From Kappaphycus alvarezii (taxonomy: Eukaryota; Rhodophyta; Florideophyceae; Gigartinales; Solieriaceae), in NCBI GenBank assembly GCA_002205965.3, contig NADL03000021.1, positions 434,001 to 498,000 on the forward strand: 64,000 nt of DNA. The letters run 5' to 3'. Shown piece by piece: positions 11,981 through 21,970 of the stretch. The position numbers and the translations under genes are program-made. Numbering within the stretch: the stretch's first letter is position 1; each line of letters opens with the position of its first letter. A model generated the notes under the pieces. It worked only from the letters and a program-made list of their open reading frames with translations. It was not told the DNA's origin and searched no databases.

Positions 11981-12972
11981 AAATAAAGTCGATGAAAAAA
12001 GTAGGAAAGTAGAGTTGTTGGCCGCAGAAAATTGAAGATCACAATAGGCGTTGTCAATAACAAAAAAAGGGAATTATATGCCTCAAACCTTTCCAGTCAG
12101 CTCCAAAAACCGTGTTCTCCATGTAGAATCCATTCATTAGTCTATGTAATGTCCACCATTCTAATCGAAATACTGTAGCCCTTGGACTATCATGGAGGAG
12201 AAACACCCACATTACAAGCTCCCGTCAGGCTCAGGGAAGAGATCGAGAAGGTACATCCATGCAAGTCATCTCTTTCCTTACCATAAAGGACCCGAGTAAT
12301 TTCTTCTCACGCATGACTACGTGAAACTACTACATATATAATCATTTATAACTTTGGAATGATTGATGTAGGAAGAAAGAGAGCTTGGGAAAATATTTCC
12401 TCGTTTACGCAGGTTTTTTAAGAGCTCCATCTCATCATCCACTTCTAAATTAATATATGCCTGTTTTCCATGCGCTGGACGGCCCATTGCTTCCCAAAGA
12501 AGATTGGCAACTATTACTTAAAGTTTTTTTCGTTCTAAAACGGGGTTAATGGGAGTGTGTCCAAATTTCGGTGAATTGATGTATCATTATTCTGTTGGAA
12601 AATATGTGGAAGGGCCTACCAGGACCCTGTCGCAAACCTTTCTTAACTTCGTACGTCCAGGTGTTTTTATTTCTCAAAGACAAGCAAGATGTGTACCTTA
12701 GAGGGTACAAATTACCCCTGGATGAGGAATATCGATTATGGTCGTACCCGCTATGGGAACCTTATCCTAAATATGGCTACAACGGAAGTGAAAGAAGGGA
12801 AGATTATCCTCCTGAGGCAGTGATGATAGCCCATGCAGGACCTTCTGAGCACCTTGACAAGCCGAGGAGAGGTTCTGGAAGGCCTCCAATAGGACTCTCT
12901 GCAGACCCAAGGATGCCGAGAAACGGTCGTGAACGAGTATCTCAGCGTAGTATATTTTTCTAGAGGCCTCGA
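11981..12972. other. Gypsy tail and unidentified ORF
   Basis: The first part is decayed sequence continuing from the gypsy integrase. A plus-strand frame at 12595-12963 encodes 122 residues rich in Pro, Arg, Tyr and Glu, with no signal peptide, membrane segment or known motif. It may be the 3' part of the element or chance. No LTR was recognised. Confidence 0.3.
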
Positions 12973-13158
12973 TTATCTGATCACGAGACCGAGATGAGGG
13001 ATCACATCCTTTTGGGGGTACTTGAAAGCTTGATTGGCTGAATAAAATCTTGTAGGCGCGATTTGGTGCTTGTGGCGGCGAGAAACGATGTTGAGAATGA
13101 GGGCGAGAATGGGGAGGAGAGCAGATTTATGGGGAGGTTTGGGTGGTGCGGGTGCCAT
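12973..13158 (-). CDS. Small putative membrane protein, unknown
   Basis: The ATG at 13158 sits in a favourable context (CACCATCATGG), and the frame encodes 61 residues. The N-terminus is Pro/Ala-rich (MAPAPPKPPHK). A single hydrophobic segment of about 14 residues follows (ALLPILALILNIV), then a basic RRHK stretch that fits a membrane anchor with a positive side. No family was recognised. The GC content is higher than the flanking gypsy DNA. The frame could be a first exon only. Codon evidence is thin, so chance cannot be excluded. Confidence 0.25.
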   Translation of the reverse strand: MAPAPPKPPHKSALLPILALILNIVSRRHKHQIAPTRFYSANQAFKYPQKDVIPHLGLVIR

Positions 13159-13289
13159 GATGGTGAAATCTGAGCTACTCGCCTTTACCAACGTGGGCAA
13201 TTGAAGCGAAGGAATTGCGGCTGAGAACTTGGACTACTTCGGTTATTGAAAGGAGAAGTGGGGAGTGGATGGACAAAGTGGGGTATTTG

Positions 13290-14373
13290 AACTGATTGTG
13301 ACCCAGGTTTCGGACACAGCTTATCCATGCGCTTTCTGTCTTCAGTTTATTGGAATCTCTATTGATCACGGTCCTCTCTCTGAGTCCAAAGAGCCGCGTT
13401 CCCAATGTGGGGCGCACTGCGTAGTTAACATACCCTGTCTATTGCCGAGAGTACAGGCCACAGAGTGGAATCTCAAGACAATGCTCCGCTGTTAGACTGC
13501 CTTTCCATTGGTCAGCCCTCATCGGTTAATTACCTTGAGATTCCAATCATGCCCCGCCGCCCGATGATATTCGCCCTAAGCGTTTTCCAAACTTTTCCAA
13601 GCGCCGAAAATCCGGGCTCCCATTGGTGCACGCAGAGTTTAGAATTTCTGAACGGCAATGCGCCGTGCCATGAATACCCGTACCTTCTAGTTGCTGGACA
13701 GGCTCCAATATTTGCATTGTACCGTAGACGCTGCTAGATGGTTGTAATGCAAGTTCATTGGACTCATAACCTTTGCCCCATTCGCATTAAACCAACCCTA
13801 TTACCCCAACCATGCTGAAAACAGTATCAAATCCGATTATAAGTCAGCCGATTCTCATGACCTCAGCCGATGGAAAGCTCCAGGTATCGAATTATGGCCT
13901 ACAAACATTCTCACTCACCACCAACCAGGTCACTTTCGTACAGCTCCCGTCCCCTCGCTTGTTATCATGATGGTTTCTTGATTCGAATCCTCTATACGCG
14001 CAAAGGCAACACAATTCGGTGGTGCAGCCGAGATCGCCCAAAGTGGCAAGATTCGAGACCAAGAGCCCAAATTGGCCGCCAATCCTTCAATCTCCCAGAT
14101 GGCCCGGTATACTCCCTAACTTTATTTTCAAGGCATTCAAATGCCAGCTTTCGTCTTTGTGATAAACTTATCCCCGTAATCACCCGCTACTTCACTACGG
14201 GGAACGGTGAGATTCGCCGCAGCATCCATCAACAATTTGGTTCTGCCATATGCCCGTCTATGGCGATGTAGGTCCTGCCCCGGACTCCTTTGCAAACCGC
14301 TGACACGGCATATGCGGTTTACTCTGGACTGAAACGTCAGCTTAGTCAACTCGCCCAGGAACTCGACGCTTAG
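13290..14373 (+). pseudogene. Coding-like region of unknown identity, many frame breaks
   Basis: One plus-strand reading phase is open for most of 13736-14250 apart from isolated stops, and reads like protein: ALNQPYYPN, WKAPGIELW, GGAAEIAQSG, KLAANPSISQMARYT, FAAASINNLVLP. A one-base slip near 14275 leads into a frame with AYAVYSGLKRQLSQLAQEL and a stop at 14371-14373. The upstream part (13465-13737) has another open frame. I do not recognise the family. The C-terminus looks like a short amphipathic helix. It may be a broken host gene or a transposon fragment. Confidence 0.3.
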
Positions 14374-15130
14374 TTGATACTACAAATGGTTGCTCTTAGC
14401 TGAATAGTTGGTCAGTCGGTGTACTCTTAGATAAGAAAAGAGTGTACAGTATGTACAGCATGGTAGCCGCTTGTAAACGCTAGTAACAGTATTGTACGCA
14501 TCAACAATATATTGTACCCTCGATTCTATGCAGTACTCGATTTTTTTTCCGGCGGTGAATGTGTAAGACACGTGGCAAACGACTGTATTGTTTCCACCCC
14601 TCACAGAAATAAATGCATTTCACGACCTGCAAATCATTCACAACAGTCAATTGCCATCAACCGCCAAAAAAAATCCAAAATACTGTACAGTGCAGTACAG
14701 TATACCAGGCAAATAAGATATGATTTCCTGTACACTCAGCTTGAAATGCCGCCATTTACGCAGCACAATCGAGCTTCAAGCCTTGTACTCCTGCTCTGAT
14801 ACCCCTCGAGCACCATACTGTACTGTACAGTAAATCCGACAATCACCCGCGCCGCCACCCGCAACCCATACGCCCCAATCGCGTGCGTCTATTAAATGGA
14901 ATCGGCATTCCGCCAGCTTTCCCCGTTCCAAGTGCCCCCTTTCCACCTGCAAGAGCCAAACCAACCCCGCACGCCCCTTTGCCTTTGACCGTCAACCGCT
15001 GCGTTCCACGCATCCCGATCTTGAGATCTCGAGGCCCCACTCTCAACCCACCTCCCACCCGGCTCCACTGCCTCGGCCACTGTGTGTGCCGCTGCTGTTT
15101 CACGGCATCGACATCACATTCTTGTGCGTC
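14374..15130. promoter_or_regulatory. Upstream region of SUMO gene with palindromes
   Basis: There is no gene here. Two TACAGTACTGTA-type palindromic clusters are present: 14681-14702 (TACTGTACAGTGCAGTACAG core) and 14815-14832 (ATACTGTACTGTACAGTA). They lie about 430 and 300 bases upstream of the SUMO start codon. The last 200 bases before the ATG are pyrimidine- and CCC-rich. Any promoter function is inferred from position only. Confidence 0.4.
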
Positions 15131-15810
15131 ATGTCGGACACGGATGACCATCACAAGCTCGAGAACCAGCCGCAGAGTGAGGAGCTTCCTCCCCTTGATG
15201 TCAAGACGCAGAATGAAGAGCAGCCTCCGGCTGACCCTATGCCTGAAACTGAGACCCAACCCGTCGCCGTCGCCCCGCAAGATGATCGCCTAAATGTTCA
15301 GGTAAGTTCCATCCTTGCCCTCACGTTTTATGTCGCATCATTGTCGCTCGACTTGAGGTTTTTCAATTTCCACAGTGCGGCTGCCTATCGTGTCAATGTC
15401 TTCAGGCAAGGTTGCGAATTTAGTCGACCAGTGTCTCTTATTGATTTGTGAATATATATTCTCACAGCCCATTTGTCCCGTGATTCCGCGTCCGCTTCGA
15501 TGTGCATCGCGTGTCTGTTTTGGACCGATTGTTGAAATCCGTTCTTTTGTACGGGAAGATTCGCGATGGTGAGGGGTCCGTCCTGCAGTTCAAGATTCGT
15601 AACTCATCAAAGTTGTACAAGTTGATGGATGCCTACTGCGCACAGATGTCCGTGCCGAAGGGCTCCTTTCGTTTTCTCATGGATGGCCGTCGGATTACTA
15701 GGAACGATACCCCGCTCTCTTTGGAGATGCGCGAAATGGATGTCATCGATGCCCTGGTCTTTCAGTCTGGGGGTGGAGATGCCATTGCAGTGGGGTGGAT
15801 AGAGGACTGA
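15131..15810 (+). CDS. SUMO: SUMO (small ubiquitin-like modifier), two exons
   Basis: The gene encodes the ubiquitin-like modifier that E1/E2/E3 enzymes attach to target lysines, mostly on nuclear proteins. Exon 1 is 15131-15301 (57 codons, acidic Glu/Pro/Gln-rich N-terminal extension). The intron is 15302-15558 (CAG|GTAAGT ... AG|ATT, phase 0). Exon 2 is 15559-15810. The splice gives LNVQ followed by IRDGEGSVLQFKI, which aligns without a gap to the first SUMO beta strands. SKLYKLMDAYC, FRFLMDGRRI, NDTPLSLEM and DVIDALVFQ follow. The processing site is the Gly-Gly in QSGGG. About 10 residues (DAIAVGWIED) would be removed by a SUMO protease. Total length is about 140 residues, slightly longer than most SUMOs because of the N-terminal extension. 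No frame slip is needed here, unlike in the other genes. Confidence 0.88.
15302..15558 (+). other. Spliceosomal intron in SUMO gene
   Basis: The 257-base intron begins GTAAGTTCC and ends in AG after a short T-rich stretch (CTTTTGTACGGGAAG). It was chosen because it joins the two halves of SUMO in frame at the expected homologous position. An earlier AG near 15468 (TCTCACAG) has a better pyrimidine tract but leads to the wrong frame and a stop. Confidence 0.75.
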
Positions 15811-16267
15811 AGCCACCAATGCAGTTTGAGACTATCACCGATGTCGAACTGGTTTGATCGCCAAACAGCGTTTTGCTACATATTTTCGCGTTGTCGTCGC
15901 TGAAGAGGGGGTGGACACTCATAATGGCACAATTCAGTTGTATAGATCTGGCGGAAAAGGTTCTAAGTGTCTGAAGACAGTGTTAAACGCATTTGAAACG
16001 CAACACGCTGTTTGGTTCTGATCTGTACACCCCGCTCACATCATTGAATGATAGAAAGACAGAGGCCGAGTCCGAACTGACTTGCGCAGGAGACGTGCGT
16101 TGCCTCGAGCTATTCCAAAACACGCTACGATGGCCAACAACTGCCATTGTTGAAAGATTCTTGACTAGTTCTAACCAGAGTAAAGTCGCTGCTACCTAGA
16201 TCAAACTCTCCACTTATCTGCTATGTTCATCAATCAGTTGGTCGCACATCATCTGTTGTAGCACTGG
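15811..16267. other. Convergent 3' region between SUMO and WDR44-like genes
   Basis: No gene was recognised here. It should hold the 3' ends of both convergent transcripts. I see no clear polyadenylation hexamer that I would trust. Confidence 0.4.
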
Positions 16268-17421
16268 CTAGCTATTCACAGCACTCATGACAATCCTAAC
16301 CTGTCCATCTTCCTGTCCTACGGCCAGCATCACCTTCTCCTCTCCCGCGCGCCTTTTCCCTATAGAAGCCTCCATGGCACGGCTGGTCGCAAAACTCGCA
16401 CAGGAGATGGAACTGTTCCCAACATGTATGGCGTCCATTCCGACAACGACCTCGCGGTCCTCTTTCTAGTCCGTCCGTGCCCTCCACCCCGCCCTTGTCT
16501 CAAATCGACAACGCGGACAGCCCCTCCCAAGGCATCCACCAACAAAAACCGTCCATCCGCTGATAATCCCCCACCAACTCTAACAGCCTTAACCTCCCTC
16601 CGACCGGCCATCCTCAACCTAGCCACGGAATCTATCTCCTCGCCCCTCATGCAATGCACCCTTCCATCACTACCACTCACCACCATCTCTCCCCTGTTCA
16701 TATCCACGGCCATACCATCCACCCGAACCCTTCCCCTCCGTCGCTTCTTCCCAACCTCCACAGTCTTTCGCACCCTCAACAACCCCCGCGACGCCGCGTC
16801 ATACCCCCCAAATTTCCCATAGCCTCCAACACAACGACTCTCCCATCATAAGTGCCGACACAAGCGCCACCACCCTCGACCGCAAAACGCAACGAGGTGA
16901 CAACCCCCCCAACCTCCTTCTCCGCCACACACGACGAATCGCCGACCCTCCACACCCTAACCACACCATCACACCCCCACTAATGACAAAGTTATCATCC
17001 GTAGGATGAAACGCAACCGCAGTAACCATATCGGTATGAACAAAGCGCCTCAAACACAAGTGAGTATCCGCATGCCACAAGCGCACAGAACGGTCCATCG
17101 AAGCCGACAACAAAAAGTCACTCTCACTAAAGGTCATATGCAAAATAGCGGCCGTGTGTGCACGGAAGGTGCGCACGGGGTCCGGACGACAGCGTCCATG
17201 ACGAAGACGCAGGAGGAGAAAGAGCTTGATTTCGCCGTCCTGGGCGCCAGTGGCAAGGTATGTACCGGAGGGACTCCAGACGAGGGAGATGACCTTTGTG
17301 GAGTGTGCGGGGAGGGTTTGAATGATCTGAGGGTTTGGGAAGAGGGGTTTGGAACGGCGGCGATGGAGACGGGCGGGGGAGGGGGGTGGGGGGGGGCTTG
17401 TGCTTGGACGCGTGCGACCAT
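16268..17421 (-). CDS. WDR44-like WD40-repeat protein, frame-disrupted
   Basis: The ATG at 17421 (CACACCATGG context) opens a Pro-rich N-terminus, and the stop TAG is at 16268-16270. Motifs in order are HSTKVISLVWSPSGTYLATG, QDGEIKLF, RTFRAHTAAILHMTFSE, DFLLSASMDRSVRLWH, FVHTDMVTAVAFHPTDDNF, then GVVRVWRVG, GTYDGRVVV, GSDGRVHC and REVVVGMDAIH. The SSSMDKTVRLWH / HxDFVTAxAFHPxDDxxFLSG pattern is characteristic of WDR44-type proteins, which act in endosome recycling as Rab11 effectors in animals. A full span would be about 385 residues. Four single-base losses break the frame: in the C-run near 17390, in G5 at about 16980, in G6 at about 16815, and in an A-run near 16465. The protein lacks the long N-terminal Rab-binding region of animal WDR44, so that role is unproven. 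Confidence 0.75.
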
Positions 17422-20035
17422 GGTGTGAAGGGATTGGTAGGGGGGGGGTGGGGGGAGGTGGGGTGTGAAGGGGAGCGGTGGGAGAGGTTGGAGGAGGGGC
17501 GCCGAGTGTTGGCGGGCTTTGATGTTGTTGGCGGGATGGGGCGCGGATAAGTATGATGGTTGCGCCAGCGGAGGCGTAGGAGAAATTGTAGAAAGGGAAT
17601 TTGGTGACGGTTTGGGTTTTGGGTTTGGGTGGTGTATAAAACCTACGTGTGTTATCGTTGGGAAAGGAGCCACTGTAATGGCTGGGTGACACGTGGTTGG
17701 GAATTCATTGTTTTTTTGGAATATTTTTGGAGATTTGTGGGGTGTAATTTTTGGGCCGAGTGCAGCGTCTGCCGGTTGTTCAAGTTAGGTACAGGTTGGT
17801 TTCGTTTCGAGTGCACACGTGGAGGGATCGGATTGTAACATTACGCTGTTTATGTTTTGGAATGCATGAATGAAAGGCATGAATCACCTGATATTTTTTT
17901 TGGTTTGTTGGATTTGATGCTTTCTGGCGGTCGGTTGATTTCGCCAGCACTGATAATTCCATTTGCGTGACAAATCCTGCCCCACTGTGTCACACGCAGT
18001 TGTATCTCGGGCATTCAGCAGTCTTATTCAGGACTCAGCTTTGATGATTCCGGCCGAGCCCAGATGCACCACATGCTGCGCCCACAAATATTTCAAAAAG
18101 TAAAGTGAAATAAATTTAAAATTTCCCATAATATCGTTGACGGCAATCCAGTGGATTGCCATCAGCCGTATGATTCAAGCGTTGCTAACCTGATATATCG
18201 AACTGCATTGACCATGACCAACGTGGACTGTGTGTGTCTTTCCCTTTTGAACAATGTGTGCATATTCCAACAAGTCCATAACATCACAGTCACCCAACTC
18301 CAAACCAGCCACCCCTGCACTACATGCATAAACAAGAAACTCAACTCCAAAACAAAACCCAATTCCTCTTCTCACAACCCAAAAAGTCACATCCACGAAA
18401 AGCGCCCCCCACATTCGTTCAAAAGCCCCAAACCCCATATTCGTTCCCGCAAAGCAGCCCAACAAAGTAAAGCAGCAACATCACACCCTATTTCACGCAA
18501 CAACTTTCAGCTTCTCGCTGAAACAATTGAGGAACATGGTCTTTACTCCATCTGAAAACCGATACCTCCAATCCTCACCTTGTCCAAACTACTTTGTCAA
18601 CAGTGGTATAAAAGTACACTTGCAAGATATAGTGACCGTTCGGGGCGCGACCCTTCAACGATTCAAATGTAAATCACATGCTCAAGAGCACTGATACGTT
18701 CATCACAAGCTGACACCGAGCGTCCAATCCTCATGCTTGCCAAGTGCTGGCACGGTGCCAAAGTTCATCATCTCGCACCACTTGTTTCACTCGCAGGTCC
18801 CACACCTCGCGAAAGACCGCGCGAGCCTTGGATCACTCTGCCGATGCTACAGATGATTCAATCGTCCGTGTACGCAAGATGTCAGGTGGTTTCAACTTTT
18901 TTTGACGCATGTGACGCGTCTTGCAGCCCTACGCAGTATGAGATTGCCTTGTGAATTATACCGACTCGAATTTCTTAAGGGAGTATCCTGCTGTACTGTA
19001 GATAACGTAGAGTAGTGCATGTTCATGGCGGGAAGTGTGTGGCTCGGTTGCAGAATCGAGGTGGGAGGGACTTTTTGGCGCAAACTTTTTGGATTCGAGT
19101 ACAGTAACCGAGATTTCGGAATGAGATCAAGCGGATTGATATGGGGCGAGGATGCATGATAGCTGCCGTAGTGCTGTTGCCTATTCCAATAAAAGGCGAT
19201 TCACCCCCGACCGCGATGCACTGTCGGTCGGAACTGGAAGTAGCATTTACTGGTCGGTTGGCAGTTGGATAAAGAATCATTGTCACGGCCGTTGTCACGA
19301 TTGGAATATATACTATGAAACAAGCTATAATTGGAACTTGGCTATTGTAACCTACAGTTTGTACAGTACTGTTGGTCTGTACATACATAGCTAGCTAGGT
19401 TTGGGGAAAATAAGTAAAATAATAAATTACCATGTACAGTATTAAAGAGGAACTTTGTTAGTCCATTTCCGAGCGCTATGGAATCGTGAGATATTTTGAC
19501 GAGAAACTTGTTCAATCCTCAATATGCACTGAAACTTTTTTAAAATTAAAAGACAAAAATTATCGCATGAACTGCTCTTGACATCAGCCACCTCGCTCTA
19601 TCCATGTTCTGACAAAATCCAAACGCAGCGGTCGATTGACGAATTGCGGTGCAGAGTAGAATAGCTTGAACGGGTCAGAGAGATGGCTACATCCCATCTC
19701 TTTCTGCATTACTGTCCAGCTAGATTTCACTTTCTGAAAAACAGTGTGCCCAAACTGGACGTTTTATGGTAAAGATGGGAACTTTTGCTTGAAACGGATC
19801 CAAGTGCGATTACTCTCCAACCTTGTGTCAACAACAGCAATTGATAAAACTTTCCCCAGCTTCATCATGCATTCACGGTGAATTGTGCGACACTAAATTT
19901 TAAGCTACGCACCACGACGCCGGATAAAAGCCTCAATATTGAACCACCCCACACTTTTCCCCGATTTTAAGCGGCAACCACCGCGCACTGCCGTTTTCGA
20001 CAGCATGTCATAACGTGTCTTCATGACACTACTAC
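17422..20035. other. Intergenic, no recognised gene
   Basis: This holds the promoter side of the WDR44-like gene, with a GGGTTT-rich tract at 17608-17632. Further on is mixed DNA. A plus-strand frame ending at about 18904 closes with a plausible C-terminus (IVRVRKMSGG...) after a CGCAG|GTCC junction at about 18798, so a last exon is conceivable, but no family is recognised. A palindrome of the TACAGTACTGT type is at 19361-19374. Confidence 0.35.
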
Positions 20036-20898
20036 CTAGATGGCAAACCAGATGCCAGGCAGTGCTGTAACAACGGAATGGCTGTGAATGTAAAGGTCGG
20101 TGCACTGCCTACGAGGAAGGCGACGCGAGAGCAGGCGGTCCAAATCTGGAATAAACACCCGTAACTGCTCCTTGAGAGACGGCGAAAACACGCCACCACC
20201 ACTGTCCACCATTGTTCCTAGTGCACATCCTGAAAAAGCTCATGAAAATGGTTTGAATCCAAGTGCATGGGACTCCCCAACTATAGCACTATCCGCCGTA
20301 AATAAACCCCATTTACCTCTACCTCAAATCCATAAACCATTCTTCCTTCGCAGTGAAAACCCATTTACCCCTGCCTACACTACAGTCATCCGCGCAAATA
20401 ATCTCCTGCTCTTCTCTCAACCAGCGCCCCCAAATCCGGTTCTGTTACCACTTCACTACCTTATTCCTCTCTAGTAGGACTTAGAACTTTGTTCAATCCC
20501 AAATGAAATCGCATAGGGACTAATTCCGAAATCCCTCCTTCAACTATGCCCCTCAATCCCTCATCACACTTACAGCATACATGGGAGATAGACATCACAT
20601 CGTGACCAGAACCTCTTGCTCCAAGAGCCCTATGTACTTCTAGCAATCCCCAATAAAAATAGCAATTGCCAATAGTGCTATCTGGTAACTAGTTCCGGAC
20701 TTTCCTCAGCGGGGTAAGTGGGGTTGGTTTACTCGAGTGGTGCCAAGTGGGGGTCCTCAACCATTTTAACGCCAGTAAAATGTTGATCACGTAAATAGGG
20801 TAGAGGGGAGCATTTACTGCGAGACTTTGAAGGATTGCGAACCGGAGGAGCGTTGGATGTGGGCCATGTGTACCTGAGAGGACGGCAGACGTCTTCAT
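20036..20898 (-). CDS. Possible pepsin-like (A1) aspartyl protease, C-terminal part, frame-disrupted
   Basis: Minus-strand frames join into a coding-like stretch ending at the TAG at 20036-20038. The strongest part reads YGFEVEVNGVYL, then GTMVDSGGGVFSPSLKEQL and FIPDLDRLLSRRLPRRQ. In A1 proteases a Y-x-V-x-x-x-G-(I/V)-x-(V/L) strand precedes the second catalytic Asp in (I/V)(V/M)D(S/T)G, as here. Upstream pieces are GTSYQIALLAIAIF, a Gly-Asp-Cys-Leu, SHVCCKCDEGLRGIVEGG and GISELVP, compatible with the N-lobe flap and GIxGLG region. The first catalytic DTG is not visible, so it is incomplete or I have misread the 5' part. It lies just downstream of the LINE-type remnant and could also be part of that element. 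Frame changes again mostly fit single missing bases. Confidence 0.3.
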
Positions 20899-20904
20899 TC
20901 TGTC

Positions 20905-21970
20905 TAGAAAGTTGTGGGGAGACCAGACAACAGGCAGGCCGTGTTAGAAGAGATCACTAGGGCGGCATGCTGCTGTAAGAGAATCGATCTCACCCTTCAA
21001 AAATACTCCCTGGCTCTAGTCGAAACAGATTTTGCCAGGCCTGTGACAATGGAAAACGCATACGGATGCCATCCTCCAAGATTAGAAATTGAAATGGGGA
21101 GGAGCCTGGTCCTTCTGTGCTTTTCTGTCATGACGGCATGAAGACTAGCAAGAGGGTTGAAACTTCGAATCCTGGGATGGGAGGGGGCAATTGGGTTGAC
21201 AAACGCTTGGTCGAATTAGTTTTGTACCATCTGTAGCTCCTGTAGCTCTGATATCAGGCCTTGTCCTGTGAAATGTTGCAGGTCGAGGCTCAATGACAGG
21301 ATGCCTTGACGCATGGGCGAGCTGTCTTCCTAACAAGGCAAATTAGTTGTCATGCCGGATGATAAGCTCTCTTCCGTACAGGCAATGCATGAGGTGATCC
21401 CGCGGATGTCCAAGGATTCGGGGCTTGATTGTCGGGGCATGGAGTTCCTTGTGCGAGCATCAGCACCTGGCAATAATACTGTAACCTGATTGAAAACAGT
21501 TTGTTCGGGATGTTTGTTTTCAGACCAGGACTGAGAGCGCAGTGAACCCATCCTTTCAAGCCTTGGAGTTTCATTGATGCCCGGAAAGTGCGCATGCGAT
21601 TGTAATCTGCCGGTATTTTCTCTATGAGAAACCCTTGGACAGCGTTTGTCAGTGCTTCCTGCGTAGGAGGATTACTTGAGCTGAATCTGCCAATGGGTTT
21701 TTGTACGACCGGCGCAAAGAAAATTCAAAGCGAAGTTGGCGTCGCTGGCATCGGAATACGTTCTCAGGCTCCGTATTGAGCTTGGCAGGAGATGAGCAGA
21801 GCGTTTGTTCGATACAGCGCATGAAGCCAGAAATGCTGCCGTTACGATGCCCTCGACGGATGTGAGACCTATACCCAAGGTCAGTTTTTTTCCTCGATGG
21901 GCTTGAGGGGCAGTTGAAGCTCTTTGAATATTTCCGTGTCCGGGACACCTCCGGTAGGTGTTGCGCATCT
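20905..21970 (-). mobile_element. LINE-type (non-LTR) retrotransposon remnant, C-terminal part of the RT protein
   Basis: In minus-strand order the frames show LPLKPIEEKKLTLGIGLTS followed by IVTAAFLASC, which corresponds to the post-thumb LPxxxGGLGLxS...AxAAFLAS block of LINE-type proteins. A GTPCPDNQAP segment, DHLMHCLYGRELIIRHD and a downstream RPDI follow, matching the C..C...GDHxxxC..G..I.RH...RPGDI zinc-containing region. FVNPIAPSH, LGGWHPYAFS and HAALVISSNTACLLSGLP correspond to the FDVTxxNP, GGWxxxA and terminal LQxxxAxxVxxxNAxxLxxGLP motifs. At least four frame changes and one in-frame TAA occur. The RT palm with its YxDD box is not found upstream, so this is 5'-truncated, as LINE copies usually are. 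Confidence 0.55.

Noticed and set aside
13965..14000. GATTCGAATCC resembling a tRNA T-arm
   Set aside because: No matching acceptor stem, D-arm or anticodon arm could be folded around it.
13870..14271. 133-codon plus-strand ORF with an ATG
   Set aside because: Another phase across the same stretch reads more like protein, and the ORF's composition is not convincing. The region is reported as one unresolved feature instead.
16268..17421. WDR44-like gene as a simple pseudogene
   Set aside because: Apart from four one-base losses in the same direction, no internal stops or motif loss occur, which is unlike ordinary decay.
18151..18555. 134-codon plus-strand ORF rich in Lys, Ser and His
   Set aside because: Low-complexity A/C-rich DNA generates it. 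No motif or neighbouring support.
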